Assembly: GCF_024623785.1 (NCBI RefSeq)
Contig: NZ_JANKBZ010000010.1
Location: 1-64,000, forward strand
DNA from: Archangium lipolyticum
Lineage (GTDB): Bacteria > Myxococcota > Myxococcia > Myxococcales > Myxococcaceae
Direction: 5' to 3'
Length of the DNA: 64,000 nucleotides
Shown here: positions 1 to 8,415 of the stretch, one piece after another
Numbering within the stretch: position 1 is the first letter of the stretch
Layout: each line of letters begins with the position of its first letter
Position numbers and translations under genes: made by a program
Notes under the pieces: generated by a model
Database searches by the model: none
What the model saw: only the letters and a program-made list of their open reading frames with translations
Told to the model about the DNA's origin: nothing

Positions 1-2
1 TC

Positions 3-146
3 GGCCGCCGCGCTGCTTCCAACCACTCAGGCTCCGTCTTCGTCGTCGCTGTGTTCGTCGTCATCGCGCCGCGCACTCTGCGGCTCCTCGAGTTCCTCCA
101 CTACCTGGGCTGGAGCGGAGGCTTACGAAGCGCGGCCCATGCCTGA
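3..146 (+). CDS. C-terminal end of an unidentified gene (cut by window edge)
   Basis: This reading frame is open from the window edge to a TGA at 144-146 and gives about 47 residues, with a hydrophobic stretch (SVFVVAVFVVIAP) and an amphipathic end (RTLRLLEFLHYLGW). Its third codon positions are mostly G or C, much more so than in the other two forward frames here, which is the main argument that it is coding. The stop lies inside the Imm52 gene, an 8-base overlap with its ATG at 139 that suggests translational coupling. From context it could be the cognate toxin gene, but nothing in this fragment identifies a toxin fold. Confidence 0.45.
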   Translation, partial: GRRAASNHSGSVFVVAVFVVIAPRTLRLLEFLHYLGWSGGLRSAAHA

Positions 147-858
147 AACGTTCAAGAGAATCGATTCGTACTACGCCGGTGCGTATTGGGGCCCCAGAAA
201 GGAGACGCCGGAGGAGTGCGCCCGGCGCGCGGAAGCGTTCCTGGCCGCCATCGCGAAGATCGATCCGGCCTTCTCTCGGTGGTTCGAGCTGGGACGGTCG
301 CGCAAGGACGCACTGAAGCGCCCTATCGAGCCCTCCGGCGAGGCCCTCGAGAAGCGGGTCCAGCGAGGCAGGGATCGGCAGTTCGAGGACATTGGCTACT
401 CTGTCTGGGCGCGGAATGGCGAGCCCGACGCCTACGATTCGTGCGGCTTCAATTTCAACTGTGGTGGCTATAGCGAAGGGCTGTTCAATCGCTGTGTGGT
501 CAATTTGCCAGCCCGGGGGCCGAATGCGGAGCGGGTGCTGAGCGTGCCCGTTCTCACCGGGCTGGTACGGAGCATGGCGCTGGCCTGGGAGCCCGACTCT
601 GCCCTCGCCACCTCAACCATGCACCGTGATGCGGTGACACCTGATGGCAACGCGGGGACATTCGTAGGCTGGATTATGTACTTCCCGCATAGCCAGGGCA
701 GGGTTCCGCCGTTACCCGCGCCTGTGCGTGTCGAGCCGGTGGAGGACAAGGGAACGCTCATCGTCCTCACGCCCGAGCGACTCACCGCCGAGAATCCTGA
801 GCACGTCGAGCTCGGCCGGCGTGTACACGAGTTGCTGAACAGGGCCGGCCTCCTGTGA
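139..858 (+). CDS. Imm52-family immunity protein
   Basis: A 239-residue cytoplasmic protein with no signal peptide. The N-terminal block GAYWGPRKETPEECARR, followed by a Trp/Gly-rich segment (SRWFELGRSRKDALKRP), matches what I know of the Imm52 family of polymorphic-toxin immunity proteins, which are commonly encoded beside nuclease toxins of the Tox-REase-5 type. The likely role is to neutralise the effector encoded immediately upstream. The ATG at 139 overlaps the end of the preceding frame, as is usual for toxin-immunity pairs. The frame stays open upstream to the window edge, but family start and codon bias favour this ATG. The toxin is outside the window, so its identity is inferred. Confidence 0.8.
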   Translation: MPETFKRIDSYYAGAYWGPRKETPEECARRAEAFLAAIAKIDPAFSRWFELGRSRKDALKRPIEPSGEALEKRVQRGRDRQFEDIGYSVWARNGEPDAYDSCGFNFNCGGYSEGLFNRCVVNLPARGPNAERVLSVPVLTGLVRSMALAWEPDSALATSTMHRDAVTPDGNAGTFVGWIMYFPHSQGRVPPLPAPVRVEPVEDKGTLIVLTPERLTAENPEHVELGRRVHELLNRAGLL

Positions 859-940
859 CCCGAGGTTTCCTGAAGGGCCCCATCGACTGCATGGTGCGGT
901 GCGGTTCAACTCGGCGAATGCAATGCGGTCGCCCCGCATC

Positions 941-1480
941 TCAGAGCTTGCCGCGCACGAGCACGGAGCGGTGTCCCAGCACCTTGGTCACCTCGCGCAC
1001 GAAACTCGCGGACAGGGGTGGCCAGTTCCAAAAGGTAAGGCCCAGGTTGCCGAAGCCCCATGGGAACTCGCCGCCCCAATCGACGAGTCGCTCCGGCTGT
1101 CCACACTTGGGACAAGGAAAGGTGACGGTATCGTCACCCTCGTACCAGGCATCCACAGCATCACTCCACCCTTCTCCGGGCTCGAAGCGGTGCCCGCAGG
1201 CTCGACACGTCAGGTCCTCGAAGTTGGTCCAGAAGACGGTCCGCCCCACCTGGAACTGGACGCCGTTGGTCTCCGCGTCCCCTGCATTCGACGAGGGATT
1301 CTCCAGGACGGTGGTATGCGCGGGTCCCGGTCTATGTCCTGGCTCACTCAAGGCCGAATCGGAGAGCTCGGGCTCGATGATGAGGCGCGACACAAGCCAC
1401 TCCCGAACCCGCTCCGCGAGCTGCGGAGCCTGGTCCTCGGAAACATCCGCGTCCACGATGGTTTGGAAGTAGTCGCCCAT
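941..1480 (-). CDS. Zinc-ribbon protein of unknown function
   Basis: A 179-residue soluble protein starting MGDYFQTIVDADVSEDQAP. The centre has two CxxC pairs (CRACGH and CPKCGQ) about 38 residues apart, arranged as a zinc ribbon. The C-terminal part is rich in Trp and Phe (FPWGFGNLGLTFWNWPPL) and ends with LGHRSVLVRGKL. I recognise this layout from hypothetical proteins of myxobacteria and actinobacteria but know no function. The frame is open far upstream, but the ATG at 1480 is where coding character begins. The gene stands alone: 82 bases from the Imm52 stop (convergent) and about 240 bases from the next minus-strand gene. Confidence 0.7.
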   Translation of the reverse strand: MGDYFQTIVDADVSEDQAPQLAERVREWLVSRLIIEPELSDSALSEPGHRPGPAHTTVLENPSSNAGDAETNGVQFQVGRTVFWTNFEDLTCRACGHRFEPGEGWSDAVDAWYEGDDTVTFPCPKCGQPERLVDWGGEFPWGFGNLGLTFWNWPPLSASFVREVTKVLGHRSVLVRGKL

Positions 1481-1721
1481 GGGACCACCGTACCGAATGC
1501 TCGCGCGAGTGGACAACGGCGCCGAGCGGTCAGTGCGGCTCAGGGGTGAGCCCCCTTGCACCCCCACGACGACGCGAGACGCAGCGCGGTCTTGCGGGGC
1601 CGTCCGGTTCAAGGCCGCTGACGCGCCGCTACCGCGGTGCCCTCCGGGCAGCCGTTGAGCCGTCAGCCTCCGGTCCAGCCCAGGCAGCGATAGGCTTGTC
1701 GACGCGCCGTCCATCACGCGC

Positions 1722-2381
1722 TCAGTAATCCCCCATGTACTCGGCCGCGATTTCGTGACGGCCGAACTGCGCGATGACGAGCCGGCGCCGGCGCCCGGAC
1801 GTGTTGAGTGAGCCGGCGTGCCAGATGTGGGAGCTGAAGACGATGACGTCTCCCGCACTGGCCTCCAGCACGCGCTCTTCGGGGTGGACACTCTGGGGCT
1901 GTGCGTACGCTCCGCGCGGGACGCGTGCCCACCGGTGACTCCCGGGCACGATGCGTGTGGCTCCATTGTCCAGCGCCATGTCGTCGAGCACCCAGAATGC
2001 ATTGACGAGGATCTGTCGCTCGGGAGGAGTCGGACCCTTCCAGTCGACATGGAGCCCCTGACGCCCGTGGCCTCGCGGAGGTGCGCGGCCTACGACCCGG
2101 AGCACGTGGACGTCGTCATCGAGGAACACGCTCACCGCGGCGAGGACGCGAGGATGCGCCTGGCAGATCGCGAAGGCCGGCTCCGCGCCGAGGTCCGGTC
2201 CCCAGTTGTTGCCCGCGCTGTCGTTCGGCGATGCAGCGGCGAGCCGATCCCAGGCCGCGTGCATCTCCGCGAGCTCCTTCCCGGACAGCACGCGCGGGAA
2301 TCGCAGCCATCCCTCGGACTCGAGCTGCCGCAGCTCGGTGGGTGAGAGCGGGATGGAAATGTTCAGGGCCTGATTGTCCAT
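1722..2381 (-). CDS. Phytanoyl-CoA dioxygenase (PhyH) family protein
   Basis: A 219-residue Fe(II)/2-oxoglutarate-dependent dioxygenase-like protein. The metal-binding HxD motif is His111-Val-Asp113 (GLHVDW). The usual PGSHR segment is at residues 146-150, and the distal ligand region is HAGSLNTSGRRRR, with His188 the likely third iron ligand and a downstream Arg for 2-oxoglutarate. Family members hydroxylate lipids or small secondary metabolites, and the substrate here cannot be told from sequence. Length is near the short end of the family. It is divergent from the TPR gene at 2501 across a 119-base gap that must hold both promoters. Confidence 0.8.
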   Translation of the reverse strand: MDNQALNISIPLSPTELRQLESEGWLRFPRVLSGKELAEMHAAWDRLAAASPNDSAGNNWGPDLGAEPAFAICQAHPRVLAAVSVFLDDDVHVLRVVGRAPPRGHGRQGLHVDWKGPTPPERQILVNAFWVLDDMALDNGATRIVPGSHRWARVPRGAYAQPQSVHPEERVLEASAGDVIVFSSHIWHAGSLNTSGRRRRLVIAQFGRHEIAAEYMGDY

Positions 2382-2500
2382 GCCACGCAGGATGCACCCT
2401 CACGCGGCGTGAGGGTCAATCGGGTGCTTCCTGGATGAGAATTTCCGCCCGAGTGGCAACTCGTCCGGCGGTCGCCTGGCTGGATTACGATGGGCGCACC

Positions 2501-3151
2501 ATGCTCTTCGGAAAGAAAGCACCGCCCACGCGCTCGGAGCTCATCACCGAAGCCGATCGTGCCCGGTCCAAGGGCAAGCTCAAGAAGGCCGTGGCCGGGT
2601 ATCGCAAGGCGTTGGAGTTGGAGCCGAAGGATCCCGCCGTGCACGTGAAGCTCGCGCCGTTGCTGGCGCGGACGAACGAGCACGATGCGGCGCTTCAGAG
2701 CTTCCGGACCGCGGCCCAGAGCCACCTGGACAAGGGTTTCGCGGACAAGGCACTGGCCGTCTACACGCAGGCGGCGGAGACGTTCCCGGCCCAGGTGGCC
2801 CTCTGGCAGCAGGTGGCGCAGATGAACCTCTCCCGGGGGCGCCGTGCAGACGCGGTGAGGGTGTTCCTGCGCGGCCGGCTGTACCTGCGCCGGAAGGTCG
2901 AGCGGCCGGTCGCCATCATCCTCTTGAAGGAGGCGCTCGCGCTGGACTCCACGCTCTTCACTCCCAGGTTGGACCTGGCACGGCTGCTCGCCAGCCAGGG
3001 TCAGAAGGCCGAGGCGATGGCCCTGCTCGACCCGATGGAGAAGACATTGGAGGGCGTGCAACTCCGGCAGGTGCGCTGGGCGATGCTGTGTGTCACCCCG
3101 AGTCTGGGTGCCGGGTGGCGGTGGCTGCGCGCCGCGCTGACGGGGCGTTGA
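2501..3151 (+). CDS. TPR-repeat protein
   Basis: A 216-residue soluble protein beginning MLFGKKAPPTRSELITEADR. Helical repeats with TPR spacing run from about residue 15 to 190, for example KKAVAGYRKALELEPKDPAV and FADKALAVYTQAAETFPAQV. The Lys-rich start and lack of a signal peptide suggest a cytoplasmic scaffold or adaptor. No catalytic domain is visible. An upstream in-frame ATG near 2432 exists, but it would run into the divergent PhyH promoter region, so 2501 is preferred. It ends about 40 bases before the Dus gene and may be co-transcribed with it. Confidence 0.7.
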   Translation: MLFGKKAPPTRSELITEADRARSKGKLKKAVAGYRKALELEPKDPAVHVKLAPLLARTNEHDAALQSFRTAAQSHLDKGFADKALAVYTQAAETFPAQVALWQQVAQMNLSRGRRADAVRVFLRGRLYLRRKVERPVAIILLKEALALDSTLFTPRLDLARLLASQGQKAEAMALLDPMEKTLEGVQLRQVRWAMLCVTPSLGAGWRWLRAALTGR

Positions 3152-3191
3152 GGGCCGGGCGCGTTCCCGGTAGTAGCATGGGGTGTTCCCC

Positions 3192-4184
3192 ATGCCGTCC
3201 GACGCCTTCTCCACGCTCTTCGCCGCACAGCCCGTCATGCTCGCTCCCATGGAGGACGTGAGCGATGCCGTCTTCCGGCGCATCTGCCGCCGGCTGGGCG
3301 CGGACGTGTGCTTCACCGAGTTCGTCAACGTGGACTCCCTGCTGCTGGGGTGTTCCCGCAACGAGCGCAAGCTGCGGCTGACGGAGGACGACCAGCCCAC
3401 CGCCATCCAGATCTACGGAGCGGATCCGGCGAAGCTGGTGGAGGCGGCGCGCATCGCCGAGGCGGCGCGGCCCGCTTTCATCGACATCAACTGTGGTTGC
3501 TGGGTGCCTCGCATCGCCCGGCGGGGCGCGGGCGCGGGCTGGCTGAGGGATCCGGAGGCCATGGTGGCCATGGCGGAGCGGGTGGTGCGCGCGGTGTCAT
3601 TGCCCGTGACGGTGAAGACACGCATCGGCCTGGGGCCGGAGGACCAGATGCCCATCGTGGAGCTGGCCAGCCGACTGGAGGCGGTGGGCGTGCGTGCCCT
3701 GACGGTGCACTGCCGTACCGCGAAGATGGGTTACACGGGCACCGCGGACTGGCGCTGGGCGGGCCTGGCCCAGGCGCAGGTGCGCATGCCCGTCGTCGTC
3801 AACGGGGACATCCGCACCGCGGCGGACGTGCGGCGCGCACTCGCGGAGACGGGCTGCGCGGGCGCGATGCTGGGGCGGGGCGCCATCGAGCACCCGTGGG
3901 TGTTCCGCGAGGTGAAGGCCCTGCGCGCGGGTCTCACTCCCGTTCCCCCGACACCCGCCGAGCGCCTGGGCCTGCTGCGCGAACACCTGCTCGCCAACGT
4001 GGCCGTGCGCGGCAAGGGCTGGGGCGTGCCGTACACGCGCCGCTACCTCGCGGGCTACCTGCGTGACGTGGAGGGCGGCGCGGAGTTGCGCGCGTACCTC
4101 AACACTTCCACGGATCTCGACGACTGGCTGGATCGCATCTCCTCACTGGAAGCTCGCGCGGTCGTCTCGCACGCCGTGCAGTGA
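3192..4184 (+). CDS. tRNA-dihydrouridine synthase (Dus family)
   Basis: A 330-residue FMN-dependent enzyme that reduces uridine to dihydrouridine in tRNA loops. It starts with the family signature VMLAPMEDVSDAVFRR. The catalytic cysteine is Cys103 in DINCGCWVPRIARRGAGAG, and VKTRIGLG (Lys142) and the late VVNGDIRT and GAMLGRGAIEHPW segments belong to the TIM-barrel FMN/phosphate-binding regions. The normally conserved Pro after the catalytic Cys is Trp104. A GTG at 3183 gives three more residues, but the ATG at 3192 is favoured. Which of DusA, B or C it corresponds to is not settled; overall it is closest in feel to DusB. Confidence 0.88.
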   Translation: MPSDAFSTLFAAQPVMLAPMEDVSDAVFRRICRRLGADVCFTEFVNVDSLLLGCSRNERKLRLTEDDQPTAIQIYGADPAKLVEAARIAEAARPAFIDINCGCWVPRIARRGAGAGWLRDPEAMVAMAERVVRAVSLPVTVKTRIGLGPEDQMPIVELASRLEAVGVRALTVHCRTAKMGYTGTADWRWAGLAQAQVRMPVVVNGDIRTAADVRRALAETGCAGAMLGRGAIEHPWVFREVKALRAGLTPVPPTPAERLGLLREHLLANVAVRGKGWGVPYTRRYLAGYLRDVEGGAELRAYLNTSTDLDDWLDRISSLEARAVVSHAVQ

Positions 4185-4239
4185 GCGGCCCGGGTGGCTT
4201 CTCATCCGCACGGCGGTGGGACATGCTTCACGGACTTCC

Positions 4240-5211
4240 ATGCCCCTGCCTCGTTCCGTCCCCGTCCTGTCCCTGCTCGTCCTCCTCTCGCTCGTCGCCT
4301 GCAGCAAGAGTGACACCCCGAGCCCCGCCCAACCGGGTCAGAAGAAGGCCGAGACCTTCGTGGAGCTGCGCAAGGGTTTCAAGACGCAGCTCAAGGACAC
4401 GCCCTCGGAGCATGAGCCAGCCCCCCAGCCGCCGAAGGGAGTCTTCGAGAAGGTGACGTACCCCGCGCCACTCGGAAGCAACGTGGCCTACGTCACCCCG
4501 GTCCGCGAGGGCGCGCGGCGGCCCGCCGTGCTGTGGATCCAGGGTGGTTTCAACTGGGGCATCGACGAGAGCGCCTGGGAGGTGAGTCCGCGCGACAACG
4601 ACCAGAGTGCTCGCGCGTTTCGTGAGGCGGGGCTGGTGCTGATGATGCCCGCGCTGCGCGGGTGCAACGAGAACCCCGGCTCCCGCGAGTACTTCCTCGG
4701 CGAGGTGGACGACGTGCTCGCGGCGCTCGACTTCCTGGCGCGCCGCCCCGATGTGGACCCCGAGCGCATCTATCTCGGCGGCCATAGCACCGGCGGGACG
4801 ATGGCCCTGCTCGTCGCGGCCAGCGAGCCCCGCGTGCGCGGCGTCTTCGCCTTCGGCCCCGTCGCCGTCCCCAATTATGGGGAGACCGGTACCGCGCTGG
4901 ACCGCGCCAAGGGAAAGGAGCTGGCGATTCGCAGCCCGGTCGTCTTCATGTCGCTCATCCGCGTGCCGACGCTGGTCATCGAGGGGGCGGACGAGGGCAA
5001 CACCTTCGCCTTCGACTCGTTGCGCAAGGCCGCGAAGGACGCGCCCGTGCGGTTCGTCTCAGTGCCCGGTGGCACGCACTTCAACATCCTGGCGCCGCTC
5101 ACCGAGCTGCTGGCCCAACGGATTCTCCGAGGCACTCCCGGGGAGCTTCCCACGGACCTGTCCGAGCAGGACGCGGTCCTGGCGATGCGGGCGGAGGCCT
5201 CCGCGCACTGA
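4240..5211 (+). CDS. Alpha/beta-hydrolase lipoprotein (S9 peptidase/dienelactone hydrolase-like)
   Basis: A 323-residue exported lipoprotein with signal MPLPRSVPVLSLLVLLSLVAC and lipobox LVAC. The mature part is a single alpha/beta-hydrolase domain. The oxyanion region is LWIQGGFNWG, the nucleophile Ser lies in GGHSTGGTMA, the acid is probably in IEGADEGNTF and the catalytic His is in PGGTHFNIL. This set is typical of prolyl-oligopeptidase-like or dienelactone-hydrolase-like enzymes, and substrate specificity cannot be assigned. The frame is open upstream into the Dus gene, but the signal peptide fixes the start at 4240. The gene converges on the next one with only 9 bases between stops. Confidence 0.8.
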   Translation: MPLPRSVPVLSLLVLLSLVACSKSDTPSPAQPGQKKAETFVELRKGFKTQLKDTPSEHEPAPQPPKGVFEKVTYPAPLGSNVAYVTPVREGARRPAVLWIQGGFNWGIDESAWEVSPRDNDQSARAFREAGLVLMMPALRGCNENPGSREYFLGEVDDVLAALDFLARRPDVDPERIYLGGHSTGGTMALLVAASEPRVRGVFAFGPVAVPNYGETGTALDRAKGKELAIRSPVVFMSLIRVPTLVIEGADEGNTFAFDSLRKAAKDAPVRFVSVPGGTHFNILAPLTELLAQRILRGTPGELPTDLSEQDAVLAMRAEASAH

Positions 5212-5220
5212 TGTGGAATG

Positions 5221-6768
5221 TCAACGGGGGTGCGCCGTCAGCGTGACCTCCGGGTAGTCCCCCGAGCCGCCCTGGAGGAGGGGAGACTCGCCGCTGCCCT
5301 TCACCCGCTCCTCCGCGAAGGCGAGCACCCAGGCGCGGGTGATGGCCGCGGCTCGCTCCGCCGGCTCCAGCGTCCCCGTGTCGAGGCTCTCGGCCGTCAC
5401 CTTCGAATCATGGGTCTTCACCAGCTCCAGGAGGAGCGGCAGGTCCGAGAAGGTGAGGTGCCCGGACTGGGAGACCGCGACCTCGTAGACCGTGGCGCGC
5501 CTGTCCTTGATGAAGGAGCGATGGGTGCCATCGTCGGATGCCTGGGTGTGCATCACGAGGAAGGGCTGGGAGACCCCCTTCTTCCAGGAGCCCTGGAAGG
5601 TGCCGTCGATGTTGGCGCAGGCTCGCACGCCGGGCTCCGTCTGGCAGACGATGGCCGACGCGGCGCCACCGATGGAGTGGCCGAAGACGCCCACGCGCTC
5701 CAGGTCGAGCCTCCCGGTGAAGCGCCCCTGGGTGTCCCCCGTGTCGAGCGCCCGCACCCGCGAAAGGACGAAGCGCAGATCCGCCACCGTCACGTCGAAG
5801 AAGGGCGTGCCGAAGAGTCCGCCGGGCTCCTCGGTGGTGGGGGCGTAGCGGCCGTCGGGGAAGATGACGGCCCCGGTGGTGTACGTGTGGGAGGTAGCGG
5901 CCACCACGTAGCCGTGGCTGGCGAGCTCCTCCAGCAGCGACGTGTAGAAGGTGGGTGGGACGCCAGCCCCGGGCGAGAAGAGGATGACGGGGAAGCGGGT
6001 GTCATCCGCCGGGAGCGGCGCCTCGGCCACCGCGTGCGCATGGACGAAATCCAGCAGGCGGGCGGGTGTGTCGAGTCCATCTTCCTTCAGCTGTGCGATG
6101 CCCTCGCGGCGCACGAGGAAGTAGGGCGCGGGCTGGGCCCGGGGAACTGGCGAGGCGGGGTACCACACGCGCACCCTCAGCTCGCGCTTGTCCTTCTTGG
6201 CGTCGGTGAACGTCTCGTCGCGCGAGGTGTCCACCCAGTCGAAGGTGGTGGTGCCCACGGCGTACGGACCGGTGGGGGCGGGCAGTCTGCGGAGGAGGTG
6301 GTCCGATGCATGTGCCCGGTCACAGCCGCTCACCTCCGTGCCGGAACGGGTCCTCGCGTCCAGCTTCAGGCGGCTCACCTCCGCATGGAGGACGCCCTGG
6401 CCCACCAGCGAGGGGAGCGGGAAGCGCAGCACGGCGTCCGGTTGGCCATCTTCGTTCACGTCCTCCTCGCGGAGCAGGGCTTCGGCGGAGACGCTCGGGG
6501 CGGAGCCGTCCGGGTCGGACAGCGAGGCGGTGGCGGGGTCCAGCGTGCGCGCGTCGAGCGTGGCGTCTCCGAGGACGGCCACCTCGAGAGCGCCGGTGCC
6601 CGACAGGTCCACGGCATTCGGGTACGTCCCCGGGAGCACGTCGAGCACGGTGGTGCCGGTGCAGACCTCGGTAGGTGGCGCTGGGGGCGACTTGTCGCCG
6701 CCGCATCCGGTGGCGAGCACCGTGACGGCGGCGAGCGATGTGAACAGCTGGGACGGCTTCGGGAGCAC
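5221..6768 (-). CDS. PAF-acetylhydrolase-like lipoprotein
   Basis: A 515-residue lipoprotein with lipobox ATGC (LAAVTVLATGCGGDKSP). Residues about 35-150 form a beta-rich N-terminal domain of unknown function. From about residue 165 the protein resembles the plasma/isoform-II platelet-activating-factor acetylhydrolase family: FPVILFSPGAGVPPTFYTSL, nucleophile elbow FGHSIGGAAS, acid in ANIDGTFQG and His in SQSGHLTFSD. It probably cleaves short acyl esters of phospholipids or related esters at the cell surface. The start is GTG at 6768, with AGGAG seven bases upstream lying inside a perfect stem-loop (6776-6810). It follows the Xaa-Pro aminopeptidase gene by 65 bases. Confidence 0.78.
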   Translation of the reverse strand: MLPKPSQLFTSLAAVTVLATGCGGDKSPPAPPTEVCTGTTVLDVLPGTYPNAVDLSGTGALEVAVLGDATLDARTLDPATASLSDPDGSAPSVSAEALLREEDVNEDGQPDAVLRFPLPSLVGQGVLHAEVSRLKLDARTRSGTEVSGCDRAHASDHLLRRLPAPTGPYAVGTTTFDWVDTSRDETFTDAKKDKRELRVRVWYPASPVPRAQPAPYFLVRREGIAQLKEDGLDTPARLLDFVHAHAVAEAPLPADDTRFPVILFSPGAGVPPTFYTSLLEELASHGYVVAATSHTYTTGAVIFPDGRYAPTTEEPGGLFGTPFFDVTVADLRFVLSRVRALDTGDTQGRFTGRLDLERVGVFGHSIGGAASAIVCQTEPGVRACANIDGTFQGSWKKGVSQPFLVMHTQASDDGTHRSFIKDRRATVYEVAVSQSGHLTFSDLPLLLELVKTHDSKVTAESLDTGTLEPAERAAAITRAWVLAFAEERVKGSGESPLLQGGSGDYPEVTLTAHPR

Positions 6769-6775
6769 GGGGCAT

Positions 6776-6810
6776 CTCCTGGCGTGGCGTCGGGAACGCG
6801 ACGCCAGGAG
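6776..6810 (-). promoter_or_regulatory. Stem-loop enclosing the Shine-Dalgarno of the PAF-AH-like gene
   Basis: Arms CTCCTGGCGT (6776-6785) and ACGCCAGGAG (6801-6810) are perfectly complementary over 10 bases with a 15-base loop. On the minus strand the downstream arm contains AGGAG, seven bases before the GTG start at 6768. The hairpin could end the upstream pepP transcript, hide the ribosome-binding site, or both. It has no T-run, which argues against a simple intrinsic terminator. A second, weaker inverted repeat (AACACC/GGTGTT, 6811-6835) overlaps the pepP stop. Confidence 0.5.
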
Positions 6811-6833
6811 AACACCGTTTGCCCGTACGGGTG

Positions 6834-8387
6834 TTACTTCTTCTCGCTCCAGATCTGCTTCATCCAGGCCTCGACGTCCTTCGTCTCGCGCGGGATGTCC
6901 TCGGACAGCACGCGGCAGCCCGTCTTCGTCACCAGGACGTCGTCCTCGATGCGCACGCCGATGCCCCGGTACTTCGCCGGTACCGTCAGGTCATCCTTCT
7001 GGAAGTACAGGCCCGGCTCCACCGTCAGCACCATGCCCGGCTTCAGCTTGCCGTACTTGTATGCCTCCTGCCGCGCCTGAGCGCAGTCGTGCACGTCCAG
7101 GCCCAGCATGTGGCTGACGTTGTGCAGCGAGTAGCGCTTGTAGAACTGGTTCTCGTCCTTCAGCGCCTCCTCCGGCTTCGTCTTCAGGATGCCCAGCGCG
7201 TACAGGCCCTCGGCCAGCACCCGCATCGCCACCCGGTTCGGCTCCATGAAGTCGTTGCCCGGCTTCACCGCGTCGATGGCCTGTTCCTGCGCCTTCAGCA
7301 CCAGCTCGTAGATTTCGCGCTGCTCCTTGGAGAACTTGCCGGAGATGGGCAGCGTGCGCGTGATGTCCGCCGTGTAGAGGCTGTTACCCTCCACGCCCGC
7401 GTCCAGCAGCAGCAGCTCGCCCTTCTTGATGTCTCCGTCGTTGCGCATCCAGTGCAGCACGCACGCGTGGTGGCCCGCCGCGGCGATGGTGCCGTAGCCC
7501 ACGTCATTGCCCTCCACCCGCGCGCGCAGGTTGAAGACGCCCTCCACCTCGCGCTCGCTCCGGGCCGCCTTCAGCCGGCGGATGACGTCCTCGAAGCCCC
7601 GGTGCGTGGAGTCGATGGCCGCCTCCAGCTCGCGCACCTCCTGCTTGTCCTTGATGAGGCGCATCTCGGACAGCGCCGTGGCCAGCTGCTTGTCGCGCTC
7701 GGCATGCTCGGGCACCACGCCATCCACCTTCGCCGAGTGGCCGCGCAGCACGCGCGAGGGCAGCGCCACCGCGCCCTTCAGGCCCTCCAGGAAGCCCGGG
7801 AGCTCCGGCAGGCCGCGCGCCTCGTGCACGCCGTAGCGCACCTGGCTCTCCTTCACGCCCAGCCGCGGGCCCACCCACAGCTCGCCCTTCACGCGGTCCG
7901 TGAAGAAGGTGGAGTCGGAGCGGCCCGGGTTCGGCTCCACGAAGAGGATGTCCGTGTGGCCGCCGCCCTCCTTGGGCTGGAGCACCAGCACGCAGTCGGG
8001 CTCCATGTTGCCCGTCAGGTAGTAGAAGTCCGTGCCCGGCCGGAAGCGGTAGTAGGTGTCGTTGGCGCGCACCTTCTCGTGGCCGGTGGGAATGACGAGC
8101 GTCTCGCCCGGGAAGAGCTTCGAGAGGGCCCGGCGGCGGGCCTCGAAGGCGTCCGCGTTCTTCAGCTTCGGAGGCGGCTTGCCGCTCTGGGGCTTCCACC
8201 CCTGCATCATGAAGTCGAGCAGCGCGGGCGGCGGCGCCGTGTCGTGGCTGGCGGGCTTCGCCTTCGCCTCCGATTCGGGCGTCACCAGGGGCTGCTGCTC
8301 TGGCGCCTCATCTTGCTGCGGCGCGTTCACTGCGACGGCTTGGGCTCGGGTTCGGGTCGTCTTCGCCATGGGACGACTCTTGAACAT
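6834..8387 (-). CDS. pepP: Xaa-Pro aminopeptidase (M24B)
   Basis: A 517-residue cytoplasmic metallopeptidase that removes N-terminal residues preceding proline. After a low-complexity Ala/Gln/Pro start (about 60 residues), an aminopeptidase-P N-domain covers about residues 75-260 (YYRFRPGTDFYYLTGNMEP). The creatinase/pita-bread catalytic domain follows, with metal ligands in LLLDAGVEGNSLYTADITRT, HNVSHMLGLDVHD, VEPGLYF and RIEDDVLVTKTG. The ATG at 8387 has AAGGAG nine bases upstream. The alternatives are TTG 8405 and ATG 8369. It lies 28 bases after rsmE and probably shares its transcript. The N-terminal extension is longer than in E. coli PepP. Confidence 0.9.
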   Translation of the reverse strand: MFKSRPMAKTTRTRAQAVAVNAPQQDEAPEQQPLVTPESEAKAKPASHDTAPPPALLDFMMQGWKPQSGKPPPKLKNADAFEARRRALSKLFPGETLVIPTGHEKVRANDTYYRFRPGTDFYYLTGNMEPDCVLVLQPKEGGGHTDILFVEPNPGRSDSTFFTDRVKGELWVGPRLGVKESQVRYGVHEARGLPELPGFLEGLKGAVALPSRVLRGHSAKVDGVVPEHAERDKQLATALSEMRLIKDKQEVRELEAAIDSTHRGFEDVIRRLKAARSEREVEGVFNLRARVEGNDVGYGTIAAAGHHACVLHWMRNDGDIKKGELLLLDAGVEGNSLYTADITRTLPISGKFSKEQREIYELVLKAQEQAIDAVKPGNDFMEPNRVAMRVLAEGLYALGILKTKPEEALKDENQFYKRYSLHNVSHMLGLDVHDCAQARQEAYKYGKLKPGMVLTVEPGLYFQKDDLTVPAKYRGIGVRIEDDVLVTKTGCRVLSEDIPRETKDVEAWMKQIWSEKK

Positions 8388-8415
8388 CCCAACGCGCTCC
8401 TTCAAGCCCGATGCA

